Assembly: GCA_964057225.1 (NCBI GenBank) | Contig: OZ059894.1 | Coordinates: 21,172,476 to 21,236,475 of the forward strand | Reading direction: 5' to 3' | Length of the DNA stretch: 64,000 nucleotides | Source: Auanema rhodensis | Lineage: Eukaryota; Nematoda; Chromadorea; Rhabditida; Rhabditidae | In this document: positions 9,126-22,175 of the stretch, one piece after another | How positions within the stretch are numbered: the stretch's first letter is position 1 | Layout: every line of letters begins with the position of its first letter | Notes under the pieces: model-generated | What the model was told of the DNA's origin: nothing | Seen by the model: only the letters and a program-made list of their open reading frames with translations | Database searches by the model: none | Translations under genes and position numbers: made by a program

Positions 9126-10880
9126 AGTTGATATCTCGGTGCATTTTTAAGCTAGCGCAAATTTGATAACACAGATCGACGCAGCTTAAAAATCCGCATC
9201 GAATGCACTATACTACATTGAGAAACGCTTGATACAAAAATTAGTTATGTTCGTTTGAAAAATGATGCATTAGTGTATGTTGAGTTTCCATGTACACTCA
9301 ACATTGCTTCAAAAAACATTTTGACAAAAATTTTTTCGAAAAATTTCAAAATAATTTAGCAAAAAGTAGATGTTTTTAGATTCCTTTTTTTAAGGCAAAG
9401 ACGATGGACAATGTTATTCAACGAAAAAATTAATTCTTCAGGGTGAAAATCGAGGATATAAGTGTGAACTTATATCAGTTGATATCTCGGTGCATTTTTA
9501 AGCTAGCGCAAATTTGATAACACAGATCGACGCAGCTTAAAAATCCGCATCGAATGCACTATACTACATTGAGAAACGCTTGATAAAAAAATTAGTTATG
9601 TTCGTTTGAAAAATGATGCATTAGTGTATGTTGAATTTCCATGTACACTCAACATTGCTTCCAAAAACATTTTGACAAAAATTTTTTCGAAAAATTTCAA
9701 AATAATTTAGCAAAAAGTAGATGTTTTTAGATTCCTTTTTTTAAGGCAAAGACGATGGACAATGTTATTCAACGAAAAAATTAATTCTTCAGGGTGAAAA
9801 TCGAGGATATAAGTGTGAACTTATATCAGTTGATATCTCGGTGCATTTTTAAGCTAGCGCAAATTTGATAACACAGATCGACGCAGCTTAAAAATCCGCA
9901 TCGAATGCACTATACTACATTGAGAAACGCTTGATAAAAAAATTAGTTATGTTCGTTTGAAAAATGATGCATTAGTGTATGTTGAGTTTCCATGTACACT
10001 CAACATTGCTTCCAAAAACATTTTGACAAAAATTTTTTCGAAAAATTTCAAAATAATTTAGCAAAAAGTAGATGTTTTTAGATTCCTTTTTTTAAGGCAA
10101 AGACGATGGACAATGTTATTCAACGAAAAAATTAATTCTTCAGGGTGAAAATCGAGGATATAAGTGTGAACTTATATCAGTTGATATCTCGGTGCATTTT
10201 TAAGCTAGCGCAAATTTGATAACACAGATCGACGCAGCTTAAAAATCCGCATCGAATGCACTATACTACATTGAGAAACGCTTGATAAAAAAATTAGTTA
10301 TGTTCGTTTGAAAAATGATGCATTAGTGTATGTTGAGTTTCCATGTACACTCAACATTGCTTCCAAAAACATTTTGACAAAAATTTTTTCGAAAAATTTC
10401 AAAATAATTTAGCAAAAAGTAGATGTTTTTAGATTCCTTTTTTTAAGGCAAAGACGATGGACAATGTTATTCAACGAAAAAATTAATTCTTCAGGGTGAA
10501 AATCGAGGATATAAGTGTGAACTTATATCAGTTGATATCTCGGTGCATTTTTAAGCTAGCGCAAATTTGATAACACAGATCGACGCAGCTTAAAAATCCG
10601 CATCGAATGCACTATACTACATTGAGAAACGCTTGATAAAAAAATTAGTTATGTTCGTTTGAAAAATGATGCATTAGTGTATGTTGAGTTTCCATGTACA
10701 CTCAACATTGCTTCCAAAAACATTTTGACAAAAATTTTTTCGAAAAATTTCAAAATAATTTAGCAAAAAGTAGATGTTTTTAGATTCCTTTTTTTAAGGC
10801 AAAGACGATGGACAATGTTATTCAACGAAAAAATTAATTCTTCAGGGTGAAAATCGAGGATATAAGTGTGAACTTATATC
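9126..10880 (+). repeat. Run of five T38/TTCG-class monomers
   Basis: All five have aaatttg at 34-40, TTCG at 125-128 and tccttttttt. The first has gatacaaaa and the cttcaaaaaac variant, like copy 1 at base 1. The next four, from 9477, have gataaaaaaa and appear identical except for gttgaattt in the copy at 9477. A run of four near-identical neighbours suggests recent local amplification of a single monomer. Confidence 0.85.
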
Positions 10881-13800
10881 AGTTGATATCTCGGTGCATT
10901 TTTAAGCTAGCGCAAATCTGATAACACAGATCGACGCAGCTTAAAAATTCGCATCGAATGCACTATACTACATCAAGAAACGCTTGATACAAAAATTAGT
11001 TATGATCGTTTGAAAAATGATGCATTAGTGTATGTTGAGTTTCCATGTACACTCAACATTGCTTCCAAAAACATTTTGACAAAAATTTTTTCGAAAAATT
11101 TCAAAATAATTTAGCAAAAAGTAGATGTTTTTAGATTCCATTTTTCAAGGCAAAGACGATAGACAATGTTATTCAACGAAAAAATTAATTCTTCAGGGTG
11201 AAAATCGAGGATTTAAGTGTGAACTTATATCAGTTGATATCTCGGTGCATTTTTAAGCTAGCGCAAATCGGATAACACAGATCGACGCAGCTTAAAAATC
11301 CGCATCGAATGCACTATACTACATTGAGAAACGCTTAATACAAAAATTAGTTATGATCGTTTGAAAAATGATGCATTAGTGTATGTTGAGTTTCCATGTA
11401 CACTCAACATTGCTTCCAAAAACATTTTGACAAAAATTTTTTCGAAAAATTTCAAAATAATTCAGCAAAAAGTAGATGTTTCTAGATTCCTTTTTTCAAG
11501 GCAAAGACGATGGACAATGTTATTCAACGAAAAAATTAATTCTTCAGGGTGAAAATCGAGGATATAAGTGTGAACTTATATCAGTTGATATCTCGGTGCA
11601 TTTTTAAGCTAGCGCAAATCTGATAACACAGATCGACGCAGCTTAAAAATCCGCATCGAATGCACTATACTACATTGAGAAACGTTTGATACAAAGATTA
11701 GTTATGATCGTTCGAAAAATGATGCATTAGTGTATGTTGAGTTTCCATGTACACTCAACATTGCTTCCAAAAACATTTTGACAAAAATTTTTTCGAAAAA
11801 TTTCAAAATAATTTAGCAAAAAGTAGATGTTTTTAGATTCCTTTTTTTAAGGCAAAGACGATGGACAATGTTATTCAACGAAAAAATTAATTCTTCAGGG
11901 TGAAAATCGAGGATATAAGTGTGAACTTATATCAGTTGATATCTCGGTGCATTTTTAAGCTAGCGCAAATCTGATAACACAGATCGACGCAGCTTAAAAA
12001 TTCGCATCGAATGCACTATACTACATCAAGAAACGCTTGATAAAAAAATTAGTTATGTTCGTTTGAAAAATGATGCATTAGTGTATGTTGAGTTTCCATG
12101 TACACTCAACATTGCTTCCAAAAACATTTTGACAAAAATTTTTTCGAAAAATTTCAAAATAATTTAGCAAAAAGTAGATGTTTTTAGATTCCTTTTTTTA
12201 AGGCAAAGACGATGGACAATGTTATTCAACGAAAAAATTAATTCTTCAGGGTGAAAATCGAGGATATAAGTGTGAACTTATATCAGTTGATATCTCGGTG
12301 CATTTTTAAGCTAGCGCAAATCTGATAACACAGATCGACGCAGCTTAAAAATTCGCATCGAATGCACTATACTACATCAAGAAACGCTTGATAAAAAAAT
12401 TAGTTATGTTCGTTTGAAAAATGATGCATTAGTGTATGTTGAGTTTCCATGTACACTCAACATTGCTTCCAAAAACATTTTGACAAAAATTTTTTCGAAA
12501 AATTTCAAAATAATTTAGCAAAAAGTAGATGTTTTTAGATTCCTTTTTTTAAGGCAAAGACGATGGACAATGTTATTCAACGAAAAAATTAATTCTTCAG
12601 GGTGAAAATCGAGGATATAAGTGTGAACTTATATCAGTTGATATCTCGGTGCATTTTTAAGCTAGCGCAAATCTGATAACACAGATCGACGCAGCTTAAA
12701 AATTCGCATCGAATGCACTATACTACATCAAGAAACGCTTGATACAAAAATTAGTTATGATCGTTTGAAAAATGATGCATTAGTGTATGTTGAGTTTCCA
12801 TGTACACTCAACATTGCTTCCAAAAACATTTTGACAAAAATTTTTTCGAAAAATTTCAAAATAATTTAGCAAAAAGTAGATGTTTTTAGATTCCATTTTT
12901 CAAGGCAAAGACGATAGACAATGTTATTCAACGAAAAAATTAATTCTTCAGGGTGAAAATCGAGGATTTAAGTGTGAACTTATATCAGTTGATATCTCGG
13001 TGCATTTTTAAGCTAGCGCAAATCTGATAACACAGATCGACGCAGCTTAAAAATTCGCATCGAATGCACTATACTACATCAAGAAACGCTTGATAAAAAA
13101 ATTAGTTATGTTCGTTTGAAAAATGATGCATTAGTGTATGTTGAGTTTCCATGTACACTCAACATTGCTTCCAAAAACATTTTGACAAAAATTTTTTCGA
13201 AAAATTTCAAAATAATTTAGCAAAAAGTAGATGTGAAAAACATTTTGACAAAAATTTTTTCGAAAAATTTCAAAATAATTTAGCAAAAAGTAGATGTTTT
13301 TAGATTCCATTTTTCAAGGCAAAGACGATAGACAATGTTATTCAACGAAAAAATTAATTCTTCAGGGTGAAAATCGAGGATTTAAGTGTGAACTTATATC
13401 AGTTGATATCTCGGTGCATTTTTAAGCTAGCGCAAATCGGATAACACAGATCGACGCAGCTTAAAAATCCGCATCGAATGCACTATACTACATTGAGAAA
13501 CGCTTAATACAAAAATTAGTTATGATCGTTTGAAAAATGATGCATTAGTGTATGTTGAGTTTCCATGTACACTCAACATTGCTTCCAAAAACATTTTGAC
13601 AAAAATTTTTTCGAAAAATTTCAAAATAATTCAGCAAAAAGTAGATGTTTCTAGATTCCTTTTTTCAAGGCAAAGACGATGGACAATGTTATTCAACGAA
13701 AAAATTAATTCTTCAGGGTGAAAATCGAGGATATAAGTGTGAACTTATATCAGTTGATATCTCGGTGCATTTTTAAGCTAGCGCAAATCTGATAACACAG

Positions 13801-15506
13801 ATCGACGCAGCTTAAAAATCCGCATCGAATGCACTATACTACATTGAGAAACGTTTGATACAAAAATTAGTTATGATCGTTCGAAAAATGATGCATTAGT
13901 GTATGTTGAGTTTCCATGTACACTCAACATTGCTTCCAAAAACATTTTGACAAAAATTTTTTCGAAAAATTTCAAAATAATTCAGCAAAAAGTAGATGTT
14001 TTTAGATTCCTTTTTTCAAGGCAAAGACGATGGACAATGTTATTCAACGAAAAAATTAATTCTTCAGGGTGAAAATCGAGGATATAAGTGTGAACTTATA
14101 TCAGTTGATATCTCGGTGCATTTTTAAGCTAGCGCAAATTTGATAACACAGATCGACGCAGCTTAAAAATCCGCATCGAATGCACTATACTACATTGAGA
14201 AACGCTTGATAAAAAAATTAGTTATGTTCGTTTGAAAAATGATGCATTAGTGTATGTTGAGTTTCCATGTACACTCAACATTGCTTCCAAAAACATTTTG
14301 ACAAAAATTTTTTCGAAAAATTTCAAAATAATTTAGCAAAAAGTAGATGTTTTTAGATTCCTTTTTTTAAGGCAAAGACGATGGACAATGTTATTCAACG
14401 AAAAAATTAATTCTTCAGGGTGAAAATCGAGGATATAAGTGTGAACTTATATCAGTTGATATCTCGGTGCATTTTTAAGCTAGCGCAAATCTGATAACAC
14501 AGATCGACGCAGCTTAAAAATTCGCATCGAATGCACTATACTACATCAAGAAACGCTTGATACAAAAATTAGTTATGATCGTTTGAAAAATGATGCATTA
14601 GTGTATGTTGAGTTTCCATGTACACTCAACATTGCTTCCAAAAACATTTTGACAAAAATTTTTTCGAAAAATTTCAAAATAATTTAGCAAAAAGTAGATG
14701 TTTTTAGATTCCATTTTTCAAGGCAAAGACGATAGACAATGTTATTCAACGAAAAAATTAATTCTTCAGGGTGAAAATCGAGGATTTAAGTGTGAACTTA
14801 TATCAGTTGATATCTCGGTGCATTTTTAAGCTAGCGCAAATCGGATAACACAGATCGACGCAGCTTAAAAATCCGCATCGAATGCACTATACTACATTGA
14901 GAAACGCTTAATACAAAAATTAGTTATGATCGTTTGAAAAATGATGCATTAGTGTATGTTGAGTTTCCATGTACACTCAACATTGCTTCCAAAAACATTT
15001 TGACAAAAATTTTTTCGAAAAATTTCAAAATAATTCAGCAAAAAGTAGATGTTTCTAGATTCCTTTTTTCAAGGCAAAGACGATGGACAATGTTATTCAA
15101 CGAAAAAATTAATTCTTCAGGGTGAAAATCGAGGATATAAGTGTGAACTTATATCAGTTGATATCTCGGTGCATTTTTAAGCTAGCGCAAATCTGATAAC
15201 ACAGATCGACGCAGCTTAAAAATCCGCATCGAATGCACTATACTACATTGAGAAACGTTTGATACAAAAATTAGTTATGATCGTTCGAAAAATGATGCAT
15301 TAGTGTATGTTGAGTTTCCATGTACACTCAACATTGCTTCCAAAAACATTTTGACAAAAATTTTTTCGAAAAATTTCAAAATAATTCAGCAAAAAGTAGA
15401 TGTTTTTAGATTCCTTTTTTCAAGGCAAAGACGATGGACAATGTTATTCAACGAAAAAATTAATTCTTCAGGGTGAAAATCGAGGATATAAGTGTGAACT
15501 TATATC
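10881..15506 (+). repeat. Zone of ATTCGC, CGg and hybrid monomers
   Basis: Copies at 10881, 12636 and 14454 are of the ATTCGC, ATCAAG, ccatttttc, gatag, ggatttaag class. Copies at 11232, 13401 and 14805 are of the aaatCGg, C232, tttctag class that follows it. Copies at 11583, 13752 and 15156 have gtttgata with cgttcgaaaa. The order class1-class2-class3 occurs three times at unequal spacings, so units were re-used with insertions between them. Copies at 11934, 12285 and 12987 combine the 5' part of the ATTCGC class with the middle part of the TTCG class. Confidence 0.85.
12987..13400 (+). repeat. 414-bp hybrid monomer with an internal 63-bp duplication
   Basis: The segment from about 13173 to 13234 (aaaaacatttt to tagatgt) is repeated at 13236-13297, with one additional G at 13235. 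Before the junction the monomer has ATTCGC, ATCAAG, gataaaaaa and TTCG, as in the copy at 11934. After it come ccatttttc, gatag and ggatttaag, as in the copy at 12636. The change of class at the duplication shows that the 63 bp arose when two different monomers joined out of register. It shifts the phase of all later copies by +63. Confidence 0.92.
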
Positions 15507-18500
15507 AGTTGATATCTCGGTGCATTTTTAAGCTAGCGCAAATCTGATAACACAGATCGACGCAGCTTAAAAATCCGCATTGAATGCACTATACTACATT
15601 GAGAAACGTTTGATACAAAAATTAGTTATGATCGTTTGAAAAATGATGCATTAGTGTATGTTGAGTTTCCATGTACACTCAACATTGCTTCCAAAAACAT
15701 TTTGACAAAAATTTTTTCGAAAAATTTCAAAATAATTTAGCAAAAAGTAGATGTTTTTAGATTTCTTTTTTCAAGGCAAAGACGATGGACAATGTTATTC
15801 AACGAAAAAATTAATTCTTCAGGGTGAAAATCGAGGATATAAGTGTGAACTTATATCAGTTGATATCTCGGTGCATTTTTAAGCTAGCGCAAATCTGATA
15901 ACACAGATCGACGCAGCTTAAAAATCCGCATTGAATGCACTATACTACATTGAGAAACGTTTGATACAAAAATTAGTTATGATCGTTTGAAAAATGATGC
16001 ATTAGTGTATGTTGAGTTTCCATGTACACTCAACATTGCTTCCAAAAACATTTTGACAAAAATTTTTTCGAAAAATTTCAAAATAATTTAGCAAAAAGTA
16101 GATGTTTTTAGATTCCTTTTTTTAAGGCAAAGACGATGGACAATGTTATTCAACGAAAAAATTAATTCTTCAGGGTGAAAATCGAGGATATAAGTGTGAA
16201 CTTAAATCAGTTGATATCTCGGTGCATTTTTAAGCTAGCGCAAATCTGATAACACAGATCGACGCAGCTTAAAAATCCGCATCGAATGCACTATACTACA
16301 TTGAGAAACGTTTGATACAAAAATTAGTTATGATCGTTCGAAAAATGATGCATTAGTGTATGTTGAGTTTCCATGTACACTCAACATTGCTTCCAAAAAC
16401 ATTTTGACAAAAATTTTTTCGAAAAATTTCAAAATAATTCAGCAAAAAGTAGATGTTTTTAGATTCCTTTTTTCAAGGCAAAGACGATGGACAATGTTAT
16501 TCAACGAAAAAATTAATTCTTCAGGGTGAAAATCGAGGATATAAGTGTGAACTTATATCAGTTGATATCTCGGTGCATTTTTAAGCTAGCGCAAATCTGA
16601 TAACACAGATCGACGCAGCTTAAAAATTCGCATCGAATGCACTATACTACATTGAGAAACGTTTGATACAAAAATTAGTTATGATCGTTCGAAAAATGAT
16701 GCATTAGTGTATGTTGAGTTTCCATGTACACTCAACATTGCTTCCAAAAACATTTTGACAAAAATTTTTTCGAAAAATTTCAAAATAATTCAGCAAAAAG
16801 TAGATGTTTTTAGATTCCTTTTTTCAAGGCAAAGACGATGGACAATGTTATTCAACGAAAAAATTAATTCTTCAGGGTGAAAATCGAGGATATAAGTGTG
16901 AACTTATATCAGTTGATATCTCGGTGCATTTTTAAGCTAGCGCAAATCTGATAACACAGATCGACGCAGCTTAAAAATCCGCATTGAATGCACTATACTA
17001 CATTGAGAAACGTTTGATACAAAAATTAGTTATGATCGTTTGAAAAATGATGCATTAGTGTATGTTGAGTTTCCATGTACACTCAACATTGCTTCCAAAA
17101 ACATTTTGACAAAAATTTTTTCGAAAAATTTCAAAATAATTTAGCAAAAAGTAGATGTTTTTAGATTTCTTTTTTCAAGGCAAAGACGATGGACAATGTT
17201 ATTCAACGAAAAAATTAATTCTTCAGGGTGAAAATCGAGGATATAAGTGTGAACTTATATCAGTTGATATCTCGGTGCATTTTTAAGCTAGCGCAAATCT
17301 GATAACACAGATCGACGCAGCTTAAAAATCCGCATTGAATGCACTATACTACATTGAGAAACGTTTGATACAAAAATTAGTTATGATCGTTTGAAAAATG
17401 ATGCATTAGTGTATGTTGAGTTTCCATGTACACTCAACATTGCTTCCAAAAACATTTTGACAAAAATTTTTTCGAAAAATTTCAAAATAATTTAGCAAAA
17501 AGTAGATGTTTTTAGATTCCTTTTTTTAAGGCAAAGACGATGGACAATGTTATTCAACGAAAAAATTAATTCTTCAGGGTGAAAATCGAGGATATAAGTG
17601 TGAACTTAAATCAGTTGATATCTCGGTGCATTTTTAAGCTAGCGCAAATCTGATAACACAGATCGACGCAGCTTAAAAATCCGCATCGAATGCACTATAC
17701 TACATTGAGAAACGTTTGATACAAAAATTAGTTATGATCGTTCGAAAAATGATGCATTAGTGTATGTTGAGTTTCCATGTACACTCAACATTGCTTCCAA
17801 AAACATTTTGACAAAAATTTTTTCGAAAAATTTCAAAATAATTCAGCAAAAAGTAGATGTTTTTAGATTCCTTTTTTCAAGGCAAAGACGATGGACAATG
17901 TTATTCAACGAAAAAATTAATTCTTCAGGGTGAAAATCGAGGATATAAGTGTGAACTTATATCAGTTGATATCTCGGTGCATTTTTAAGCTAGCGCAAAT
18001 CTGATAACACAGATCGACGCAGCTTAAAAATTCGCATCGAATGCACTATACTACATTGAGAAACGTTTGATACAAAAATTAGTTATGATCGTTCGAAAAA
18101 TGATGCATTAGTGTATGTTGAGTTTCCATGTACACTCAACATTGCTTCCAAAAACATTTTGACAAAAATTTTTTCGAAAAATTTCAAAATAATTCTGCAA
18201 AAAGTAGATGTTTTTAGATTCCTTTTTTCAAGGCAAAGACGATGGACAATGTTATTCAACGAAAAAATTAATTCTTCAGGGTGAAAATCGAGGATATAAG
18301 TGTGAACTTATATCAGTTGATATCTCGGTGCATTTTTAAGCTAGCGCAAATCTGATAACACAGATCGACGCAGCTTAAAAATTCGCATCGAATGCACTAT
18401 ACTACATTGAGAAACGTTTGATACAAAAATTAGTTATGATCGTTCGAAAAATGATGCATTAGTGTATGTTGAGTTTCCATGTACACTCAACATTGCTTCC

Positions 18501-21500
18501 AAAAACATTTTGACAAAAATTTTTTCGAAAAATTTCAAAATAATTCAGCAAAAAGTAGATGTTTTTAGATTCCTTTTTTCAAGGCAAAGACGATGGACAA
18601 TGTTATTCAACGAAAAAATTAATTCTTCAGGGTGAAAATCGAGGATATAAGTGTGAACTTATATCAGTTGATATCTCGGTGCATTTTTAAGCTAGCGCAA
18701 ATCTGATAACACAGATCGACGCAGCTTAAAAATTCGCATCGAATGCACTATACTACATTGAGAAACGTTTGATACAAAAATTAGTTATGATCGTTCGAAA
18801 AATGATGCATTAGTGTATGTTGAGTTTCCATGTACACTCAACATTGCTTCCAAAAACATTTTGACAAAAATTTTTTCGAAAAATTTCAAAATAATTCAGC
18901 AAAAAGTAGATGTTTTTAGATTCCTTTTTTCAAGGCAAAGACGATGGACAATGTTATTCAACGAAAAAATTAATTCTTCAGGGTGAAAATCGAGGATATA
19001 AGTGTGAACTTATATCAGTTGATATCTCGGTGCATTTTTAAGCTAGCGCAAATCTGATAACACAGATCGACGCAGCTTAAAAATCCGCATTGAATGCACT
19101 ATACTACATTGAGAAACGTTTGATACAAAAATTAGTTATGATCGTTTGAAAAATGATGCATTAGTGTATGTTGAGTTTCCATGTACACTCAACATTGCTT
19201 CCAAAAACATTTTGACAAAAATTTTTTCGAAAAATTTCAAAATAATTTAGCAAAAAGTAGATGTTTTTAGATTTCTTTTTTCAAGGCAAAGACGATGGAC
19301 AATGTTATTCAACGAAAAAATTAATTCTTCAGGGTGAAAATCGAGGATATAAGTGTGAACTTATATCAGTTGATATCTCGGTGCATTTTTAAGCTAGCGC
19401 AAATCTGATAACACAGATCGACGCAGCTTAAAAATCCGCATTGAATGCACTATACTACATTGAGAAACGTTTGATACAAAAATTAGTTATGATCGTTTGA
19501 AAAATGATGCATTAGTGTATGTTGAGTTTCCATGTACACTCAACATTGCTTCCAAAAACATTTTGACAAAAATTTTTTCGAAAAATTTCAAAATAATTTA
19601 GCAAAAAGTAGATGTTTTTAGATTCCTTTTTTTAAGGCAAAGACGATGGACAATGTTATTCAACGAAAAAATTAATTCTTCAGGGTGAAAATCGAGGATA
19701 TAAGTGTGAACTTAAATCAGTTGATATCTCGGTGCATTTTTAAGCTAGCGCAAATCTGATAACACAGATCGACGCAGCTTAAAAATCCGCATCGAATGCA
19801 CTATACTACATTGAGAAACGTTTGATACAAAAATTAGTTATGATCGTTTGAAAAATGATGCATTAGTGTATGTTGAGTTTCCATGTACACTCAACATTGC
19901 TTCCAAAAACATTTTGACAAAAATTTTTTCGAAAAATTTCAAAATAATTCAGCAAAAAGTAGATGTTTTTAGATTCCTTTTTTCAAGGCAAAGACGATGG
20001 ACAATGTTATTCAACGAAAAAATTAATTCTTCAGGGTGAAAATCGAGGATATAAGTGTGAACTTATATCAGTTGATATCTCGGTGCATTTTTAAGCTAGC
20101 GCAAATCTGATAACACAGATCGACGCAGCTTAAAAATTCGCATCGAATGCACTATACTACATTGAGAAACGTTTGATACAAAAATTAGTTATGATCGTTC
20201 GAAAAATGATGCATTAGTGTATGTTGAGTTTCCATGTACACTCAACATTGCTTCCAAAAACATTTTGACAAAAATTTTTTCGAAAAATTTCAAAATAATT
20301 CAGCAAAAAGTAGATGTTTTTAGATTCCTTTTTTCAAGGCAAAGACGATGGACAATGTTATTCAACGAAAAAATTAATTCTTCAGGGTGAAAATCGAGGA
20401 TATAAGTGTGAACTTATATCAGTTGATATCTCGGTGCATTTTTAAGCTAGCGCAAATCTGATAACACAGATCGACGCAGCTTAAAAATCCGCATTGAATG
20501 CACTATACTACATTGAGAAACGTTTGATACAAAAATTAGTTATGATCGTTTGAAAAATGATGCATTAGTGTATGTTGAGTTTCCATGTACACTCAACATT
20601 GCTTCCAAAAACATTTTGACAAAAATTTTTTCGAAAAATTTCAAAATAATTTAGCAAAAAGTAGATGTTTTTAGATTCCTTTTTTTAAGGCAAAGACGAT
20701 GGACAATGTTATTCAACGAAAAAATTAATTCTTCAGGGTGAAAATCGAGGATATAAGTGTGAACTTAAATCAGTTGATATCTCGGTGCATTTTTAAGCTA
20801 GCGCAAATCTGATAACACAGATCGACGCAGCTTAAAAATCCGCATCGAATGCACTATACTACATTGAGAAACGTTTGATACAAAAATTAGTTATGATCGT
20901 TTGAAAAATGATGCATTAGTGTATGTTGAGTTTCCATGTACACTCAACATTGCTTCCAAAAACATTTTGACAAAAATTTTTTCGAAAAATTTCAAAATAA
21001 TTCAGCAAAAAGTAGATGTTTTTAGATTCCTTTTTTCAAGGCAAAGACGATGGACAATGTTATTCAACGAAAAAATTAATTCTTCAGGGTGAAAATCGAG
21101 GATATAAGTGTGAACTTATATCAGTTGATATCTCGGTGCATTTTTAAGCTAGCGCAAATCTGATAACACAGATCGACGCAGCTTAAAAATTCGCATCGAA
21201 TGCACTATACTACATTGAGAAACGTTTGATACAAAAATTAGTTATGATCGTTCGAAAAATGATGCATTAGTGTATGTTGAGTTTCCATGTACACTCAACA
21301 TTGCTTCCAAAAACATTTTGACAAAAATTTTTTCGAAAAATTTCAAAATAATTCAGCAAAAAGTAGATGTTTTTAGATTCCTTTTTTCAAGGCAAAGACG
21401 ATGGACAATGTTATTCAACGAAAAAATTAATTCTTCAGGGTGAAAATCGAGGATATAAGTGTGAACTTATATCAGTTGATATCTCGGTGCATTTTTAAGC

Positions 21501-22175
21501 TAGCGCAAATCTGATAACACAGATCGACGCAGCTTAAAAATCCGCATTGAATGCACTATACTACATTGAGAAACGTTTGATACAAAAATTAGTTATGATC
21601 GTTTGAAAAATGATGCATTAGTGTATGTTGAGTTTCCATGTACACTCAACATTGCTTCCAAAAACATTTTGACAAAAATTTTTTCGAAAAATTTCAAAAT
21701 AATTTAGCAAAAAGTAGATGTTTTTAGATTTCTTTTTTCAAGGCAAAGACGATGGACAATGTTATTCAACGAAAAAATTAATTCTTCAGGGTGAAAATCG
21801 AGGATATAAGTGTGAACTTATATCAGTTGATATCTCGGTGCATTTTTAAGCTAGCGCAAATCTGATAACACAGATCGACGCAGCTTAAAAATCCGCATTG
21901 AATGCACTATACTACATTGAGAAACGTTTGATACAAAAATTAGTTATGATCGTTTGAAAAATGATGCATTAGTGTATGTTGAGTTTCCATGTACACTCAA
22001 CATTGCTTCCAAAAACATTTTGACAAAAATTTTTTCGAAAAATTTCAAAATAATTTAGCAAAAAGTAGATGTTTTTAGATTCCTTTTTTTAAGGCAAAGA
22101 CGATGGACAATGTTATTCAACGAAAAAATTAATTCTTCAGGGTGAAAATCGAGGATATAAGTGTGAACTTAAATC
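15507..22175 (+). repeat. 4-monomer (1404-bp) higher-order repeat with unit gains and losses
   Basis: The unit is P-Q-R-S. P has gcattga and tttctttttt. Q has gcattga, tccttttttt and cttaaatc. R has ccgcatcg, gtttgata and C232. S has attcgc, gtttgata, cgttcg and C232. Full units lie at 15507-16910, 16911-18314 and 19017-20420. Between them are two additional S copies (18315-19016). A shortened Q-R-S follows at 20421-21473, and then P-Q at 21474-22175. R has cgttcg in the copies at 16209 and 17613 but cgtttg in those at 19719 and 20772. Divergence between equivalent monomers is very low. Confidence 0.9.
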
